Below, piece by piece: positions 1 to 8,624 of a stretch of DNA of 64,000 bases. Both the position numbers and the translations under genes were made by a program. Source of the DNA: Robiginitalea biformata HTCC2501. Lineage in GTDB: Bacteria; Bacteroidota; Bacteroidia; Flavobacteriales; Flavobacteriaceae. Under the pieces are notes generated by a model. It was not told where the DNA came from and ran no database searches. It saw only the letters and a program-made list of their open reading frames with translations. Where the stretch lies: contig NC_013222.1 in assembly GCF_000024125.1 (NCBI RefSeq), positions 1-64,000 on the forward strand, given 5' to 3'. Position 1 is the first letter of the stretch. Each line of letters opens with the position of its first letter.

Positions 1-38
1 AATAAGCACCAGCAGTTGAAATACAGTCGGTTGAAAAC

Positions 39-69
39 TTGCCGGGTCGGGTGAAATGCGTTATTTTTG
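39..69 (+). promoter_or_regulatory. Predicted tig promoter (Bacteroidota type)
   Basis: A TTG at 39-41 is followed by a 20-base spacer and TATTTTTG at 62-69. This fits the Bacteroidota primary-sigma pattern TTG-N19/20-TAnnTTTG. It would place the transcript start about 25 bases before the tig ATG at 101. The motif match is seen directly; promoter activity is inferred. Confidence 0.6.
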
Positions 70-100
70 CATCCCATTTTTATACGCAAAGGAGAAATAA

Positions 101-1423
101 ATGAACATCACCAAAGAGCAGATCGATGAGTTGAACGCCGTCCTGAAGGTGGCTATCACCAAGGAAGACTACCAGGACAAGGTGGATAAAATCCTCAAGG
201 ACTACCGGAAAAACGCAAACATCCCCGGATTCCGCAAAGGACAGGTCCCCATGGGGCTGATCAAGAAGCAATACGGGAAGGCCGTACTGGTAGACGAGGT
301 CAACAAACTGCTGCAGGACAACCTGAACAACTACCTGGTAGAGGAGAAGCTGGACGTACTCGGCAATCCGCTGCCCAAGCAACAGGACAACTTCAATTGG
401 GATTCCGAAGAGCTCGCCTTCGAATTCGAACTCGGGCTTGCCCCGGAATTCGAGGTGTCCCTGAAAACCAAAAAAGCGATCCCCCACTACAAGATTGTCG
501 CCGATAAGAAAATGATCGACGACCAGGTTACCCGGATCCGAAAACAGTACGGAAAACTCGTGGCCAAAAAAGAAATTACGGCCGGGGACGAGGTTACCGG
601 CACCTTTGTGAATGAGGCAGCCGAAATTGAACACAAAACCACCCTGGACCTGTCCAAGGTAAAAAGCAAGAAGGCATTGTCTGCCCTGAAAGGCTCCAAA
701 CCCGGGGATACGGTGACGCTGAAGACCAAGGGGCTCCTCACCGAGGATTACCTGTTGGCGAGCACTTTGGGAATCGACCGGGAGCAGGCAGAAGACCTGA
801 ACATCGAGGTGGAATTCAACATCGAGGAAGTGAATGAGCGGCAGCCTGCCGAATTGAACCAGGAGCTCTTCGACAAGCTTTTCGGCCCGGGTAATGTCAC
901 TTCCGAAAAGGAAATGCGCGAACGCATCAAAGAGGATTCGGAAGGGCAATTCCAGCAACAGTCCGACCAGAAATTGCTCAACGACGTCACCGAACAACTG
1001 ATCGAGTCCACCCAATTCGACCTGCCCCGCGAATTCCTGAAAAAATGGATGCAGACCACCGGGGAAAAACCCCTGAGCCCGGAAGAGGCCAGCGATGAAT
1101 TTGAGCGCTCCGAAAAAGGGTTGCGGTATCAGCTGATTGAGGGAAAACTCATTAAAGAGCACGGCCTGGATATCCAGTTCGACGAATTAAAAGAATTCGC
1201 GAAAGGCTTCATCCGTTCTCAGATGGCCCAATACGGTCAGACGGACCCGAAGGAGGAAGACCTGGAGAATATCGCCGGGAGGGTGATGGGCAACCGGGAG
1301 GAAGTTAAACGCCTCTCCGAACAACTGATGAGCCAGAAACTCCTCAGCCTGTACAAGGAAAAGGCCAACCTCAAGGTCAAGGAAGTGAACTACGACCAGT
1401 TCGTCAAGGAGGTTTACGGATAA
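101..1423 (+). CDS. tig: Trigger factor (ribosome-associated chaperone)
   Basis: A 440-residue protein of usual trigger-factor length. Trigger factor binds the ribosomal exit tunnel and shields nascent chains in the cytoplasm. The N-terminal ribosome-binding domain (about 1-110) contains NIPGFRKGQVP, close to the family signature GFRxGxxP. A PPIase-like middle part (about 150-245) and a helical C-terminal arm follow. The ATG at 101 follows GGAGAAATAA and lies just after a good promoter at 39-69. It heads the order tig-clpP-clpX, also found in many other bacteria, which pairs folding with proteolysis. The middle domain is poorly conserved by eye, so isomerase activity is uncertain; that divergence is usual in Bacteroidota. 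Confidence 0.95.
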   Translation: MNITKEQIDELNAVLKVAITKEDYQDKVDKILKDYRKNANIPGFRKGQVPMGLIKKQYGKAVLVDEVNKLLQDNLNNYLVEEKLDVLGNPLPKQQDNFNWDSEELAFEFELGLAPEFEVSLKTKKAIPHYKIVADKKMIDDQVTRIRKQYGKLVAKKEITAGDEVTGTFVNEAAEIEHKTTLDLSKVKSKKALSALKGSKPGDTVTLKTKGLLTEDYLLASTLGIDREQAEDLNIEVEFNIEEVNERQPAELNQELFDKLFGPGNVTSEKEMRERIKEDSEGQFQQQSDQKLLNDVTEQLIESTQFDLPREFLKKWMQTTGEKPLSPEEASDEFERSEKGLRYQLIEGKLIKEHGLDIQFDELKEFAKGFIRSQMAQYGQTDPKEEDLENIAGRVMGNREEVKRLSEQLMSQKLLSLYKEKANLKVKEVNYDQFVKEVYG

Positions 1424-1490
1424 CCGCGGGTCCCGGGCACTCAAAAATTGGCCCCCGGGGCGGCGGCACGACCGAAATTCATATCTTTAC

Positions 1491-1525
1491 GGTGCCGGCA
1501 GTATCTGTTACGGCACCTTTTTTTT
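1491..1525 (+). terminator. Hairpin plus T8 between tig and clpP
   Basis: A 7-bp stem, GGTGCCG (1491-1497) with CGGCACC (1511-1517), encloses a 13-base loop and is followed by eight T (1518-1525). This is an intrinsic-terminator shape 67 bases after the tig stop. A -7-like TATCTTTA sits just upstream at 1482-1489. If that is a clpP promoter, the hairpin would lie in the clpP leader and could attenuate it. Both readings fit the sequence. Confidence 0.6.
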
Positions 1526-1597
1526 AAGGAGTGCGCCAGGGGTAATCCGGAGAATACCGGTACGGACGGCGCGCTTGGAAATTACCAGAACGAATCT

Positions 1598-2278
1598 ATG
1601 GACTACGCAAAGGAATTTAAGGATTACGCCGTCAAGGACCGCGGCATCAGCAGCCTGCAGCTCGAGCGCGGGCTAACCAGCATGTATCCCGTGGGGATGA
1701 CCCCGAATATCATTGAGGAGCGCCAGCTCAACGCGATTGCAATGGACGTATTCTCCCGCCTGATGATGGACCGGATCATTTTCCTGGGAACCGGCATCAG
1801 CGACCAGGTGGCAAACATCGTCCAGGCCCAGTTGCTGTTTTTGGCCAGTGCGGACTCCTCCAAAGATATCCAGATATATATCAATTCCCCGGGGGGAAGC
1901 GTCTATGCCGGCCTGGGGATCTACGACACCATGCAATTCATCAAGCCGGACGTCGCTACGATATGCACCGGGATGGCCGCCTCCATGGCTGCCGTACTGC
2001 TCTGCGCAGGCGAAAAAGGAAAACGCAGCGGCCTGCAGCACAGCCGGGTGATGATCCACCAACCGTTGTCGGGGGCCCAGGGGCAGGCGAGCGACATCGA
2101 AATTGCAGCCCGGGAGGTTCTTAAAATCAAAGACGAACTCTACCAGATCATCTCAAAACACAGCGGGCAACCGTTTGACCGGATCCAGGAGGACAGCGAC
2201 CGCGACTACTGGATGAAAGCCGGCGAGGCCCTGGAATACGGGATGATCGATGAAATCCTGGAACGGGACAAGGATTAA
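1598..2278 (+). CDS. clpP: ATP-dependent Clp protease proteolytic subunit ClpP
   Basis: A 226-residue serine peptidase that forms the proteolytic chamber used by ClpX. The catalytic triad is visible as Ser129 (GMAASMA), His154 (MIHQP) and Asp203 (DRDYW). The oxyanion-region motif INSPGGSVYAG lies at about 95-105. The ATG at 1598 is chosen because MDYAKEFKDYAVKDRGIS looks like a flavobacterial ClpP N-terminus. An in-frame extension to 1448 would translate through the hairpin and T-run and is unlikely. clpX follows after 81 bases, so the pair is probably co-transcribed. Confidence 0.95.
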   Translation: MDYAKEFKDYAVKDRGISSLQLERGLTSMYPVGMTPNIIEERQLNAIAMDVFSRLMMDRIIFLGTGISDQVANIVQAQLLFLASADSSKDIQIYINSPGGSVYAGLGIYDTMQFIKPDVATICTGMAASMAAVLLCAGEKGKRSGLQHSRVMIHQPLSGAQGQASDIEIAAREVLKIKDELYQIISKHSGQPFDRIQEDSDRDYWMKAGEALEYGMIDEILERDKD

Positions 2279-2359
2279 CCTGAAAAAGAGCGGATACACC
2301 TGATCCGGGGACAATTTTTAGGATATTTAGCGTTAGTTTAATACAGCAGGCAACTGATT

Positions 2360-3595
2360 ATGGCAAAGGAGAATTTAGAGTGTTCGTTTTGCGGCCGCAA
2401 GAAGCCGGAAACCAACCTGCTGATCGCCGGTCTGGATGCGCATATCTGCGATCGGTGCATCGAGCAGGCCCACGGTATCGTGGCCGAGGAGTCCCGTCAG
2501 TCGAAATCCGACGACCTCTCCTCCGAGCTCGTATTGAAAAAACCCGTGGAGATCAAGGAATTCCTGGACACCTATGTCATCGGGCAGGAACGGACCAAGA
2601 AGGTACTGTCCGTCGCGGTCTACAACCATTACAAACGACTCCTGCAACCCAGTTCCAAGGAGGATGAGATCGAAATCCAGAAGAGCAACATCGTTATGGT
2701 GGGCCAGACCGGTACCGGTAAAACGCTGATGGCTAAAACGATTGCCCGGATGCTCAATGTGCCCCTGGCCATTGTGGATGCCACGGTACTCACCGAGGCG
2801 GGCTATGTTGGGGAAGATGTTGAGAGTATCCTTACCCGGCTGCTGCAGGCTGCCGACTACAACCTGGAGAAGGCCGAACGCGGCATCGTCTTCATCGATG
2901 AGCTGGACAAGATTGCCCGCAAGAGCGACAACCCTTCCATTACCCGGGACGTTTCGGGCGAAGGGGTACAGCAAGGGCTCCTGAAGCTGCTCGAGGGGAC
3001 CGTGGTGAATGTGCCGCCCAAAGGGGGCCGGAAACACCCGGACCAGAAATTCATCGAAGTAAATACCGAGAATATCCTGTTTATCGCCGGGGGTGCCTTT
3101 GACGGCATCGAACGGATCATCACCCGCCGACTGAACATGCAGGCCATCGGCTACAGCGCCTCCAAGCGGGAGGAAACCCTGGATGCTGAAAACGTGCTGC
3201 AATACATTATCCCGAAGGACCTGAAGGAGTTCGGGCTGATCCCGGAGATTATCGGCCGGCTGCCCGTGCTCACCCATATGAACCCCCTGGACCGCAAGAC
3301 GCTTCGCAGCATCCTGACCGAACCGCGCAATGCAATCATCAAGCAGTACGAAAAATTGTTTGCCATGGACGGGATCACCTTCAGGATTACCGACCAGGCA
3401 CTCGATTTTATTGTCGACAAGGCAATTGAGTACAAATTGGGGGCCCGCGGGCTGCGATCGCTGTGCGAAGCGGTATTCACCGATGCGATGTTTGAATTAC
3501 CGAGCACCGAAGAGACCGAATTCAAGGTCACCAAGCCCTATGCTGAGGAAAAACTCTCTTTCGAGACAATCAATAAGCTGAAAGCTGTTTCTTAG
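2360..3595 (+). CDS. clpX: Clp protease ATP-binding unfoldase ClpX
   Basis: A 411-residue AAA+ unfoldase that selects substrates and feeds them to ClpP. The N-terminal C4 zinc-binding domain has Cys8, Cys11, Cys30 and Cys33. Walker A is GQTGTGKT (about 115-122) and Walker B is FIDELDK (about 178-184). The arginine-rich stretch around ERIITRRLN and the small C-terminal AAA domain are present. It sits directly downstream of clpP, as in most bacteria. Its last 26 bases overlap the 3' end of the convergent gene at 3570-4142. Confidence 0.96.
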   Translation: MAKENLECSFCGRKKPETNLLIAGLDAHICDRCIEQAHGIVAEESRQSKSDDLSSELVLKKPVEIKEFLDTYVIGQERTKKVLSVAVYNHYKRLLQPSSKEDEIEIQKSNIVMVGQTGTGKTLMAKTIARMLNVPLAIVDATVLTEAGYVGEDVESILTRLLQAADYNLEKAERGIVFIDELDKIARKSDNPSITRDVSGEGVQQGLLKLLEGTVVNVPPKGGRKHPDQKFIEVNTENILFIAGGAFDGIERIITRRLNMQAIGYSASKREETLDAENVLQYIIPKDLKEFGLIPEIIGRLPVLTHMNPLDRKTLRSILTEPRNAIIKQYEKLFAMDGITFRITDQALDFIVDKAIEYKLGARGLRSLCEAVFTDAMFELPSTEETEFKVTKPYAEEKLSFETINKLKAVS

Positions 3596-4142
3596 GCTTG
3601 CCGCTCCGGTCTTCGATGACCTCCTTGAGCAAATCCATACAAACCTTTTGGATAATCTTTTCATCCGAATACAGTTCCTGGCCGAATTTTGAGATGATTT
3701 CGGGCTCCAGGCCTGCCTGGCGGAACCACAGGGGTGCCGGGCGGTTTTCGTGGTATTCCCCGTAGACCAGGGTTACCGGGCATTCCGGGTTACCCCCGAT
3801 TTTCTGGAGGCAAAGGGGTGAAACCGCGTAGAGCGATTTAACCGGGAGGCCCATCAGGGCTGCCTGCCAGGCAATACTGCCGCCGCCCCCGAATGCGAGG
3901 TAGTCGGCCGGTTCCTGCTCTTTGGATAACAACCGGGCTGCCGCTCGTTTCATGCCTGTTTCGGCGAAAGTGTGGTACACGTCCTCCGCTGTATGCACGG
4001 GAGGCAGGTCCATGTCGGCCAGTTGCCGGCTGTCGTAATACACAATATCGTAATACTGTTGCAGGTATCCGAGGTAGGAAGTGATCCACAGGCCCTTTTT
4101 GGAACCCCACAAGTCCGAAAGGACGACGAGTCTTCTTGCCAT
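3570..4142 (-). CDS. Putative alpha/beta-hydrolase-like protein
   Basis: A 190-residue cytoplasmic protein with no signal peptide and no firmly recognised family. It opens with a strand-like [10 protein letters not shown] glycine-rich turn, [14 protein letters not shown], at about residues 98-111 could be a nucleophile elbow with Ser as nucleophile. A later [13 protein letters not shown] segment resembles the late strand/acid region of small alpha/beta hydrolases. It is short for an active hydrolase, and a catalytic His is not obvious. The gene converges on clpX and overlaps its end by 26 bases, so the two transcripts are antisense at their 3' ends. Substrate unknown. Confidence 0.55.
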   Translation of the reverse strand: MARRLVVLSDLWGSKKGLWITSYLGYLQQYYDIVYYDSRQLADMDLPPVHTAEDVYHTFAETGMKRAAARLLSKEQEPADYLAFGGGGSIAWQAALMGLPVKSLYAVSPLCLQKIGGNPECPVTLVYGEYHENRPAPLWFRQAGLEPEIISKFGQELYSDEKIIQKVCMDLLKEVIEDRSGKPKKQLSAY

Positions 4143-4370
4143 AGTTGCAATATTTAAAGCATGTGCAGGTTAATCTGGTACCCGAAGTTGTTAAATTATT
4201 CTGGTATCGCCGCAATTATCGGTTAATCTGGGGCAAATTCTCGACGTACCTTCCGGGGCAGACAGCCTGTATCGGTAAGTGCTATCATATTTACGACAAA
4301 ATACGCTCGGTGGTTTACCCGCAAGCGGATTCAGGCCAAGAGGCTTCGGATAGCGCACAGCAACAGGCCA

Positions 4371-4904
4371 TCAAAAACGTCTGCCAAGGGTAATTCCCAC
4401 TCTGGGGTATCCGTAATCCATCCCCTGTTCCGAGGCCAGGTAGCGTCCGAAACCCAGAGCGATTTCTGCAACCCATGCTGTGCGGGTCAGGAACTTGACG
4501 CCTGTTGCCGCACCCAGTCCAAAGGCGAATTGGGCGGATTCTTCTTCACCTCCGAAATCAATCAACGGTTCGTCACGTATGGATCCGATCAGGCTGTTTA
4601 ATTCAAGAAAGAAACCACCGCCATAGGCTTTTCCAAAGTAGAACCGGTAGTGGGGGATGATCGCAAACCGATACCCGATATCGTCATTGACCGCCAAATC
4701 GACGCTTACACCGATTCCGCTATCTGGACCCAGAATGCGCTCGTAGGTGACTTCAGGCACCTCAAGCAGCGTATACACTAAATTTACCTTCAATTCATTT
4801 CGACCGATTCCAGCGGTTTTCTCCACCGTACGGCTTTCCGAATACTCCTGTGTATGCACCAGGCAAGTAAATGCCAAGCATACAATAGTCCAATACGTTC
4901 GCAT
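4371..4904 (-). CDS. Small outer-membrane beta-barrel-like protein
   Basis: A 177-residue protein starting with a signal-like segment (MRTYWTIVCLAFTCLVHTQ). After it come alternating amphipathic strands with repeated Gly/Tyr/Phe patterns (YRFAIIPHYRFYFG, GGFFLELNSLIG). It ends in GITLGRRF, with the terminal Phe typical of outer-membrane barrels. About eight strands fit the length. The gene is isolated, 93 bases from the AraC-type regulator and on the same strand. The 228-base gap after it (4143-4370) shows no convincing gene. Function unknown. Confidence 0.6.
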   Translation of the reverse strand: MRTYWTIVCLAFTCLVHTQEYSESRTVEKTAGIGRNELKVNLVYTLLEVPEVTYERILGPDSGIGVSVDLAVNDDIGYRFAIIPHYRFYFGKAYGGGFFLELNSLIGSIRDEPLIDFGGEEESAQFAFGLGAATGVKFLTRTAWVAEIALGFGRYLASEQGMDYGYPRVGITLGRRF

Positions 4905-4997
4905 ATTTATGGATTTAGATTGGATGAAAGTAAGCCTGTCCGATGGCAGAACTGTCCCATATTCTGCTTAAGGAGGAATTCCGGACAACCTTGGAAC

Positions 4998-6128
4998 CTA
5001 ACCGGTCTTACCCCGATAAGCCGATGGGGTTTGGCCAAGAAATTTTCGAAAAGCGGTATAGAATGTCGATTTGGAATTGAAACCGCTCTCCAGGCCAATG
5101 GAAGTTATTGTATACCGTACAAATTCCGGATTGCCCAACAATTCCCGGGCGTACGCAACCCGGTAAGAATTGATGTAATCCGAAAAGTTTTTCCCCGAAA
5201 ATCGATTGACTAGCCTCGACAAGGTACTGGTACCCATTCCCAACTCCTCTGCCAGACGATCCTGGCTCAGTACAGGATCCAAAAATCGCTGATTCCTGCG
5301 GACATGGGCATCCAATTCCAGAAACTCCTCGTGGCCCGCCTCGCTACGCTCATTGGATGAAACCGCATGCGCTATCGATATAGCCGGCTTTTCTCTCAAC
5401 CGCTTTCGCAGTGCCAGGCGATCCTGAAGCAGCACATACTGGAAAAACGCCTGGTAGCCTACCCAGTAGATTAACAGGGAACTGCTGATCCGCAACGGAT
5501 AGTAGGTGTACGGCGGGCGGAACGATTCGGAAAATGAATTCATAATTACGGCAAACAACCATAGTAATATGACAAGAGCACCCAGCTTCATTAGGCGGAA
5601 CACCCACCTGAGGTTATCACCTTGTAAAACATGGCGTTTCAGGATTGGATAGACTTTTAACAGATGCCAGGCCCGCCCAAAGAGAAAAATGGAATAGACC
5701 AGCGCAATCCCATCCTCCAGATTGGTATAGTGCTCCAAAATTTCCACTGATACCGATCCTTCGCCGGCAGCGAGGACTAGCGTGATGCGCGCGATTAAAA
5801 GGGCAAGGAAAATTGAGGCGCTCTGTTTCCAAAACACCGAACGTTCCATTTGCTGACTGAGGTAATGAACCAGAAAAGCATAAAACATGGGAACAATAAG
5901 CACATTCCATGGTATCTGAAAATTCGCCCAAAAAAATGTATTCGGCACAAACCCCTTTTCGATGATCCAGGACTGCAGGTTATTCAGGGAGAGAAAGAAT
6001 ACAAACAGGTTGAGGAATAGAACCGGTGTCTCAATACGCCTGCGGATCAGGAAAGTCCCCAGGTTAAATACAAACCCTTGAATCGCCCCGGCGATTAGTA
6101 AAAAATTAAAAACGGCTATCCAATCCAT
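4998..6128 (-). CDS. Membrane-bound AraC-family transcriptional regulator
   Basis: A 376-residue protein with a hydrophobic N-terminal half (about 1-235) that can form roughly seven transmembrane helices. A linker and a C-terminal AraC/XylS DNA-binding domain (about 275-373) follow. The second helix-turn-helix shows the family pattern ITSIGLESGFNSKSTFYTAFRKFLGQTPSAYR. This layout is recurrent in Bacteroidota and suggests direct signalling from a membrane sensor to DNA. It lies 15 bases from the GH3 gene end on the same strand, so it may be co-transcribed with it. Ligand and targets are unknown. Confidence 0.85.
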   Translation of the reverse strand: MDWIAVFNFLLIAGAIQGFVFNLGTFLIRRRIETPVLFLNLFVFFLSLNNLQSWIIEKGFVPNTFFWANFQIPWNVLIVPMFYAFLVHYLSQQMERSVFWKQSASIFLALLIARITLVLAAGEGSVSVEILEHYTNLEDGIALVYSIFLFGRAWHLLKVYPILKRHVLQGDNLRWVFRLMKLGALVILLWLFAVIMNSFSESFRPPYTYYPLRISSSLLIYWVGYQAFFQYVLLQDRLALRKRLREKPAISIAHAVSSNERSEAGHEEFLELDAHVRRNQRFLDPVLSQDRLAEELGMGTSTLSRLVNRFSGKNFSDYINSYRVAYARELLGNPEFVRYTITSIGLESGFNSKSTFYTAFRKFLGQTPSAYRGKTG

Positions 6129-6143
6129 TCCGGGCTACCTACT

Positions 6144-7673
6144 TTATACGGTGCCGACCCGTTGATTCAAGGCCATGAGCTCCTCAAGATACTCCCGGGT
6201 GTTGGATAATCGCGGTACTTTGTGCTGCCCGCCGAGTTTTCCCTTGGACTTGAGCCAGTCGTAGAAGAGGTTCTGGCGCGCCCGGTGGACGGTGGGCGGG
6301 TTCAACGTGATGTTGCGGTACCGCTTGGCGGCATAATCGGAATTGAGGTCCTGCAGGTGGGTGTCCAGCAGGCGGGAGAACGCCTGTATATCCGCCGGGG
6401 TTTCCCGGAACTCAATCAGCCATTCGTGCGCCCCTTTTTCATTTCCGGACATGAATACGGGCGCTGCGGTATATTCGGCAATACTTCCGCCGGCTTCCCT
6501 GCAACTGCGGCGCAGGGCTTCCTCGGCATTTTCAATCACCAGTTCCTCCCCGAATACATTGATGTGGTGCTTGGTCCGTCCCGTGATGCGGATCCGGTAC
6601 GGGCTCGTGCTTGTAAAGCGCACGGTATCCCCGATCTGGTACCGCCACAGGCCGGCGTTGGTGGTGATGACCAGGGCGTAGTTCACCCCGCATTCCACCT
6701 CCCAGAGCGGGATGACCCGCTGGCTGGGTTTCCCGAAACTGTCCATGGGGATAAATTCGTAAAAAATGCCGTAGTCCAGCATGAGCAGCAGGTCCTGGCT
6801 GTCATTCCGGTCCTGAATGGCAAAAAACCCTTCCGAGGCGTTGTAGATCTCGTAGTACTGGAAGGATTCCTTTGGCAACAGCTTCCGGTACTGTTCCCGG
6901 TAGGGGTTAAAACTAACCCCCCCATGGAAGTATACCTCGAGGTTTTCCCAGATCTCGTGCAGGTGCTCCTTGCCCGTCTCCTGGAGGATGTGGTTGAGCA
7001 ATACGAGCATCCAGGAGGGCACGCCGGCCAGGCTGGTGACATTTTCCCGGATACTCTCCCGGCAAATGGCCTGCAGTTTGCTTTCCCATTCGCTCATCAG
7101 GGAAACCTTGTTGCTGGGGGTGCTGCTGAGTTCCGCCCAGAAGGGCAGGTTGTCTATCAGGATGGCAGAAAGGTCGCCGAAATAGGTGCCGTTGTCCTCG
7201 TACAACTCCTTGCTCCCGCCCAAACGCAGGCTCTTGCCCGTGAAGAGCTGGGAGTTTGGGTTGTTGTTCAGGTAGAGGCACAACATATCCTTCCCGGATT
7301 TGAAATGGCAGTCTTCCAGGGCCTCGGAACTCACCGGGATGAATTTGCTCCGGGCATTGGTGGTGCCGCTGCTCTTGGCAAACCACCGGATTTCGGTGGG
7401 CCAGAACAGGTTTTGCTCCCCCCGCCGGGTCCGTTCGATCAGCGGTTCGAATTCTTCGTAGGTAACCAGGGGGACCCGCCCCGCATAGGCTTCATAAGAG
7501 GTGATACCCTCAAATCCGTATTGCTGCCCGATTTCCGTTTCTTCGGCAAACTCCAGCAGGTTGGTCAGTACCTCCTGTTGGACCTCGCCCGGGTATTTCA
7601 GGAAAAGTTCAATCTGGTGATACCGCTTTTTCAGCAACCACGATGCAATCGAATTGAAAAGCGGGATAGGCAT
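6144..7673 (-). CDS. GH3 auxin-responsive-promoter family protein
   Basis: A 509-residue member of the GH3 family of adenylate-forming enzymes, related to plant acyl-acid amido synthetases. The ATP-binding loop SSGTT is at residues 101-105 in FAKSSGTTNARSK. YYEIYNASEGFFAIQ at about 265-280 matches the second nucleotide motif, and LWRYQIGDTVRF is the third. The C-terminal cap domain (about 390-509) is present. Plant GH3 enzymes couple an acyl acid to an amino acid through an acyl-adenylate. Bacterial substrates are generally not known, and an auxin link should not be assumed. It is transcribed divergently from the DUF2797 gene. Confidence 0.88.
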   Translation of the reverse strand: MPIPLFNSIASWLLKKRYHQIELFLKYPGEVQQEVLTNLLEFAEETEIGQQYGFEGITSYEAYAGRVPLVTYEEFEPLIERTRRGEQNLFWPTEIRWFAKSSGTTNARSKFIPVSSEALEDCHFKSGKDMLCLYLNNNPNSQLFTGKSLRLGGSKELYEDNGTYFGDLSAILIDNLPFWAELSSTPSNKVSLMSEWESKLQAICRESIRENVTSLAGVPSWMLVLLNHILQETGKEHLHEIWENLEVYFHGGVSFNPYREQYRKLLPKESFQYYEIYNASEGFFAIQDRNDSQDLLLMLDYGIFYEFIPMDSFGKPSQRVIPLWEVECGVNYALVITTNAGLWRYQIGDTVRFTSTSPYRIRITGRTKHHINVFGEELVIENAEEALRRSCREAGGSIAEYTAAPVFMSGNEKGAHEWLIEFRETPADIQAFSRLLDTHLQDLNSDYAAKRYRNITLNPPTVHRARQNLFYDWLKSKGKLGGQHKVPRLSNTREYLEELMALNQRVGTV

Positions 7674-7680
7674 TTTTCGG

Positions 7681-7713
7681 TATCTTTACGGGCTTTGAAA
7701 GCGGCTAAAGATA
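7681..7713. promoter_or_regulatory. Mirrored divergent promoters between GH3 and DUF2797 genes
   Basis: TATCTTTA occurs on the plus strand at 7681-7688 and again on the minus strand at 7713-7706. Each points to one of the two divergent genes and resembles a TAnnTTTG -7 box with the last base changed. The two elements are 17 bases apart, so polymerase binding at one should interfere with the other. The motifs are seen directly; activity is inferred. Confidence 0.45.
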
Positions 7714-7733
7714 CAATTTTAAAAGAGAAGTGC

Positions 7734-8528
7734 ATGCAATACGAAGGGGTGCTGCGGAAGATGGAAACCGAATGGGACCAGCCCATCCGCTACTATTTGT
7801 TGTTTCCGGGAGACTTCGTCCGAATGAATGATTTGCTGGACCGGCAGGTTGGCCTCAGGTTCCTGAAGTACGAGTGCCTCTCCTGCGGGCTGGACAGGCC
7901 GATCTACCGCCAGGGGTTCTGCCGTTCCTGTTTTTTCGAAACCCCACAGGCCGGCGAATGGATCATGCATCCCGAGAAAAGCAAGGCCCACCTGGACCAG
8001 GAAGACCGGGACCTCGCGTATGAAAAAAAAGTGCAGTTGCAGCCGCATATCGTCTACCTGGCCAATTCGAGCAACGTCAAGGTGGGTGTCACCCGGAAAT
8101 CCCAGGTCCCCACCCGCTGGATCGACCAGGGAGCCCACGAGGCCATTGAGATCGTCGAGACACCCAACCGGTACCTGGCCGGGATCACCGAGGTGGCCCT
8201 GAAGGAACACGTAAGCGACAAGACCAACTGGCGCAAAATGCTCACAAACAATTTGGAGGATGTGGACCTGTTTGCCTGGCGCAACGACCTGAAACCCCAT
8301 ATCCCCGAGGAGGCCCTCCCCTATTTTATCGACAGCACACAGGAAACCCAATTGGAATTCCCCGTCCTCCGGTACCCGGAGAAGGTAAAGAGCCTGAATC
8401 TGGAAAAAACCCCGGAATTTACTGGCCGGCTGATGGGCATCAAGGGGCAGTACCTGATTTTTGAGGACCATACGGTATTCAACGTCCGGGGCAGCGAGGG
8501 TTATTACGTGGCCCTGGAGATTGCCTAG
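7734..8528 (+). CDS. DUF2797 family protein, zinc-ribbon plus GIY-YIG-like core
   Basis: A 264-residue protein matching the DUF2797 family. Cys48, Cys51, Cys63 and Cys66 form two CxxC pairs that probably bind zinc. Downstream, HIVYLANSSNVKVGVTRK followed by PTRWIDQGA resembles the two-strand start and arginine helix of GIY-YIG-type domains; that relation is inferred. The ATG at 7734 is chosen because it follows the divergent promoter pair, whereas the longer open frame upstream is antisense to the GH3 gene. No partner in the neighbourhood explains its function. Confidence 0.8.
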   Translation: MQYEGVLRKMETEWDQPIRYYLLFPGDFVRMNDLLDRQVGLRFLKYECLSCGLDRPIYRQGFCRSCFFETPQAGEWIMHPEKSKAHLDQEDRDLAYEKKVQLQPHIVYLANSSNVKVGVTRKSQVPTRWIDQGAHEAIEIVETPNRYLAGITEVALKEHVSDKTNWRKMLTNNLEDVDLFAWRNDLKPHIPEEALPYFIDSTQETQLEFPVLRYPEKVKSLNLEKTPEFTGRLMGIKGQYLIFEDHTVFNVRGSEGYYVALEIA

Positions 8529-8624
8529 TACCCGGCCCAACACCCCTGGGGCTGCCCCCCGATTCGTTCAATAATTCAGCGGTTCGGAATGGTCCGGCTA
8601 CCGGGAAATTGTGATAATTGAACC

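Noticed and set aside
6222..7733. Extension of the DUF2797 frame over 500 residues upstream
   Set aside because: It lies antisense to the GH3 gene with its three nucleotide motifs. The DUF2797 part begins at ATG 7734, after the divergent promoters.
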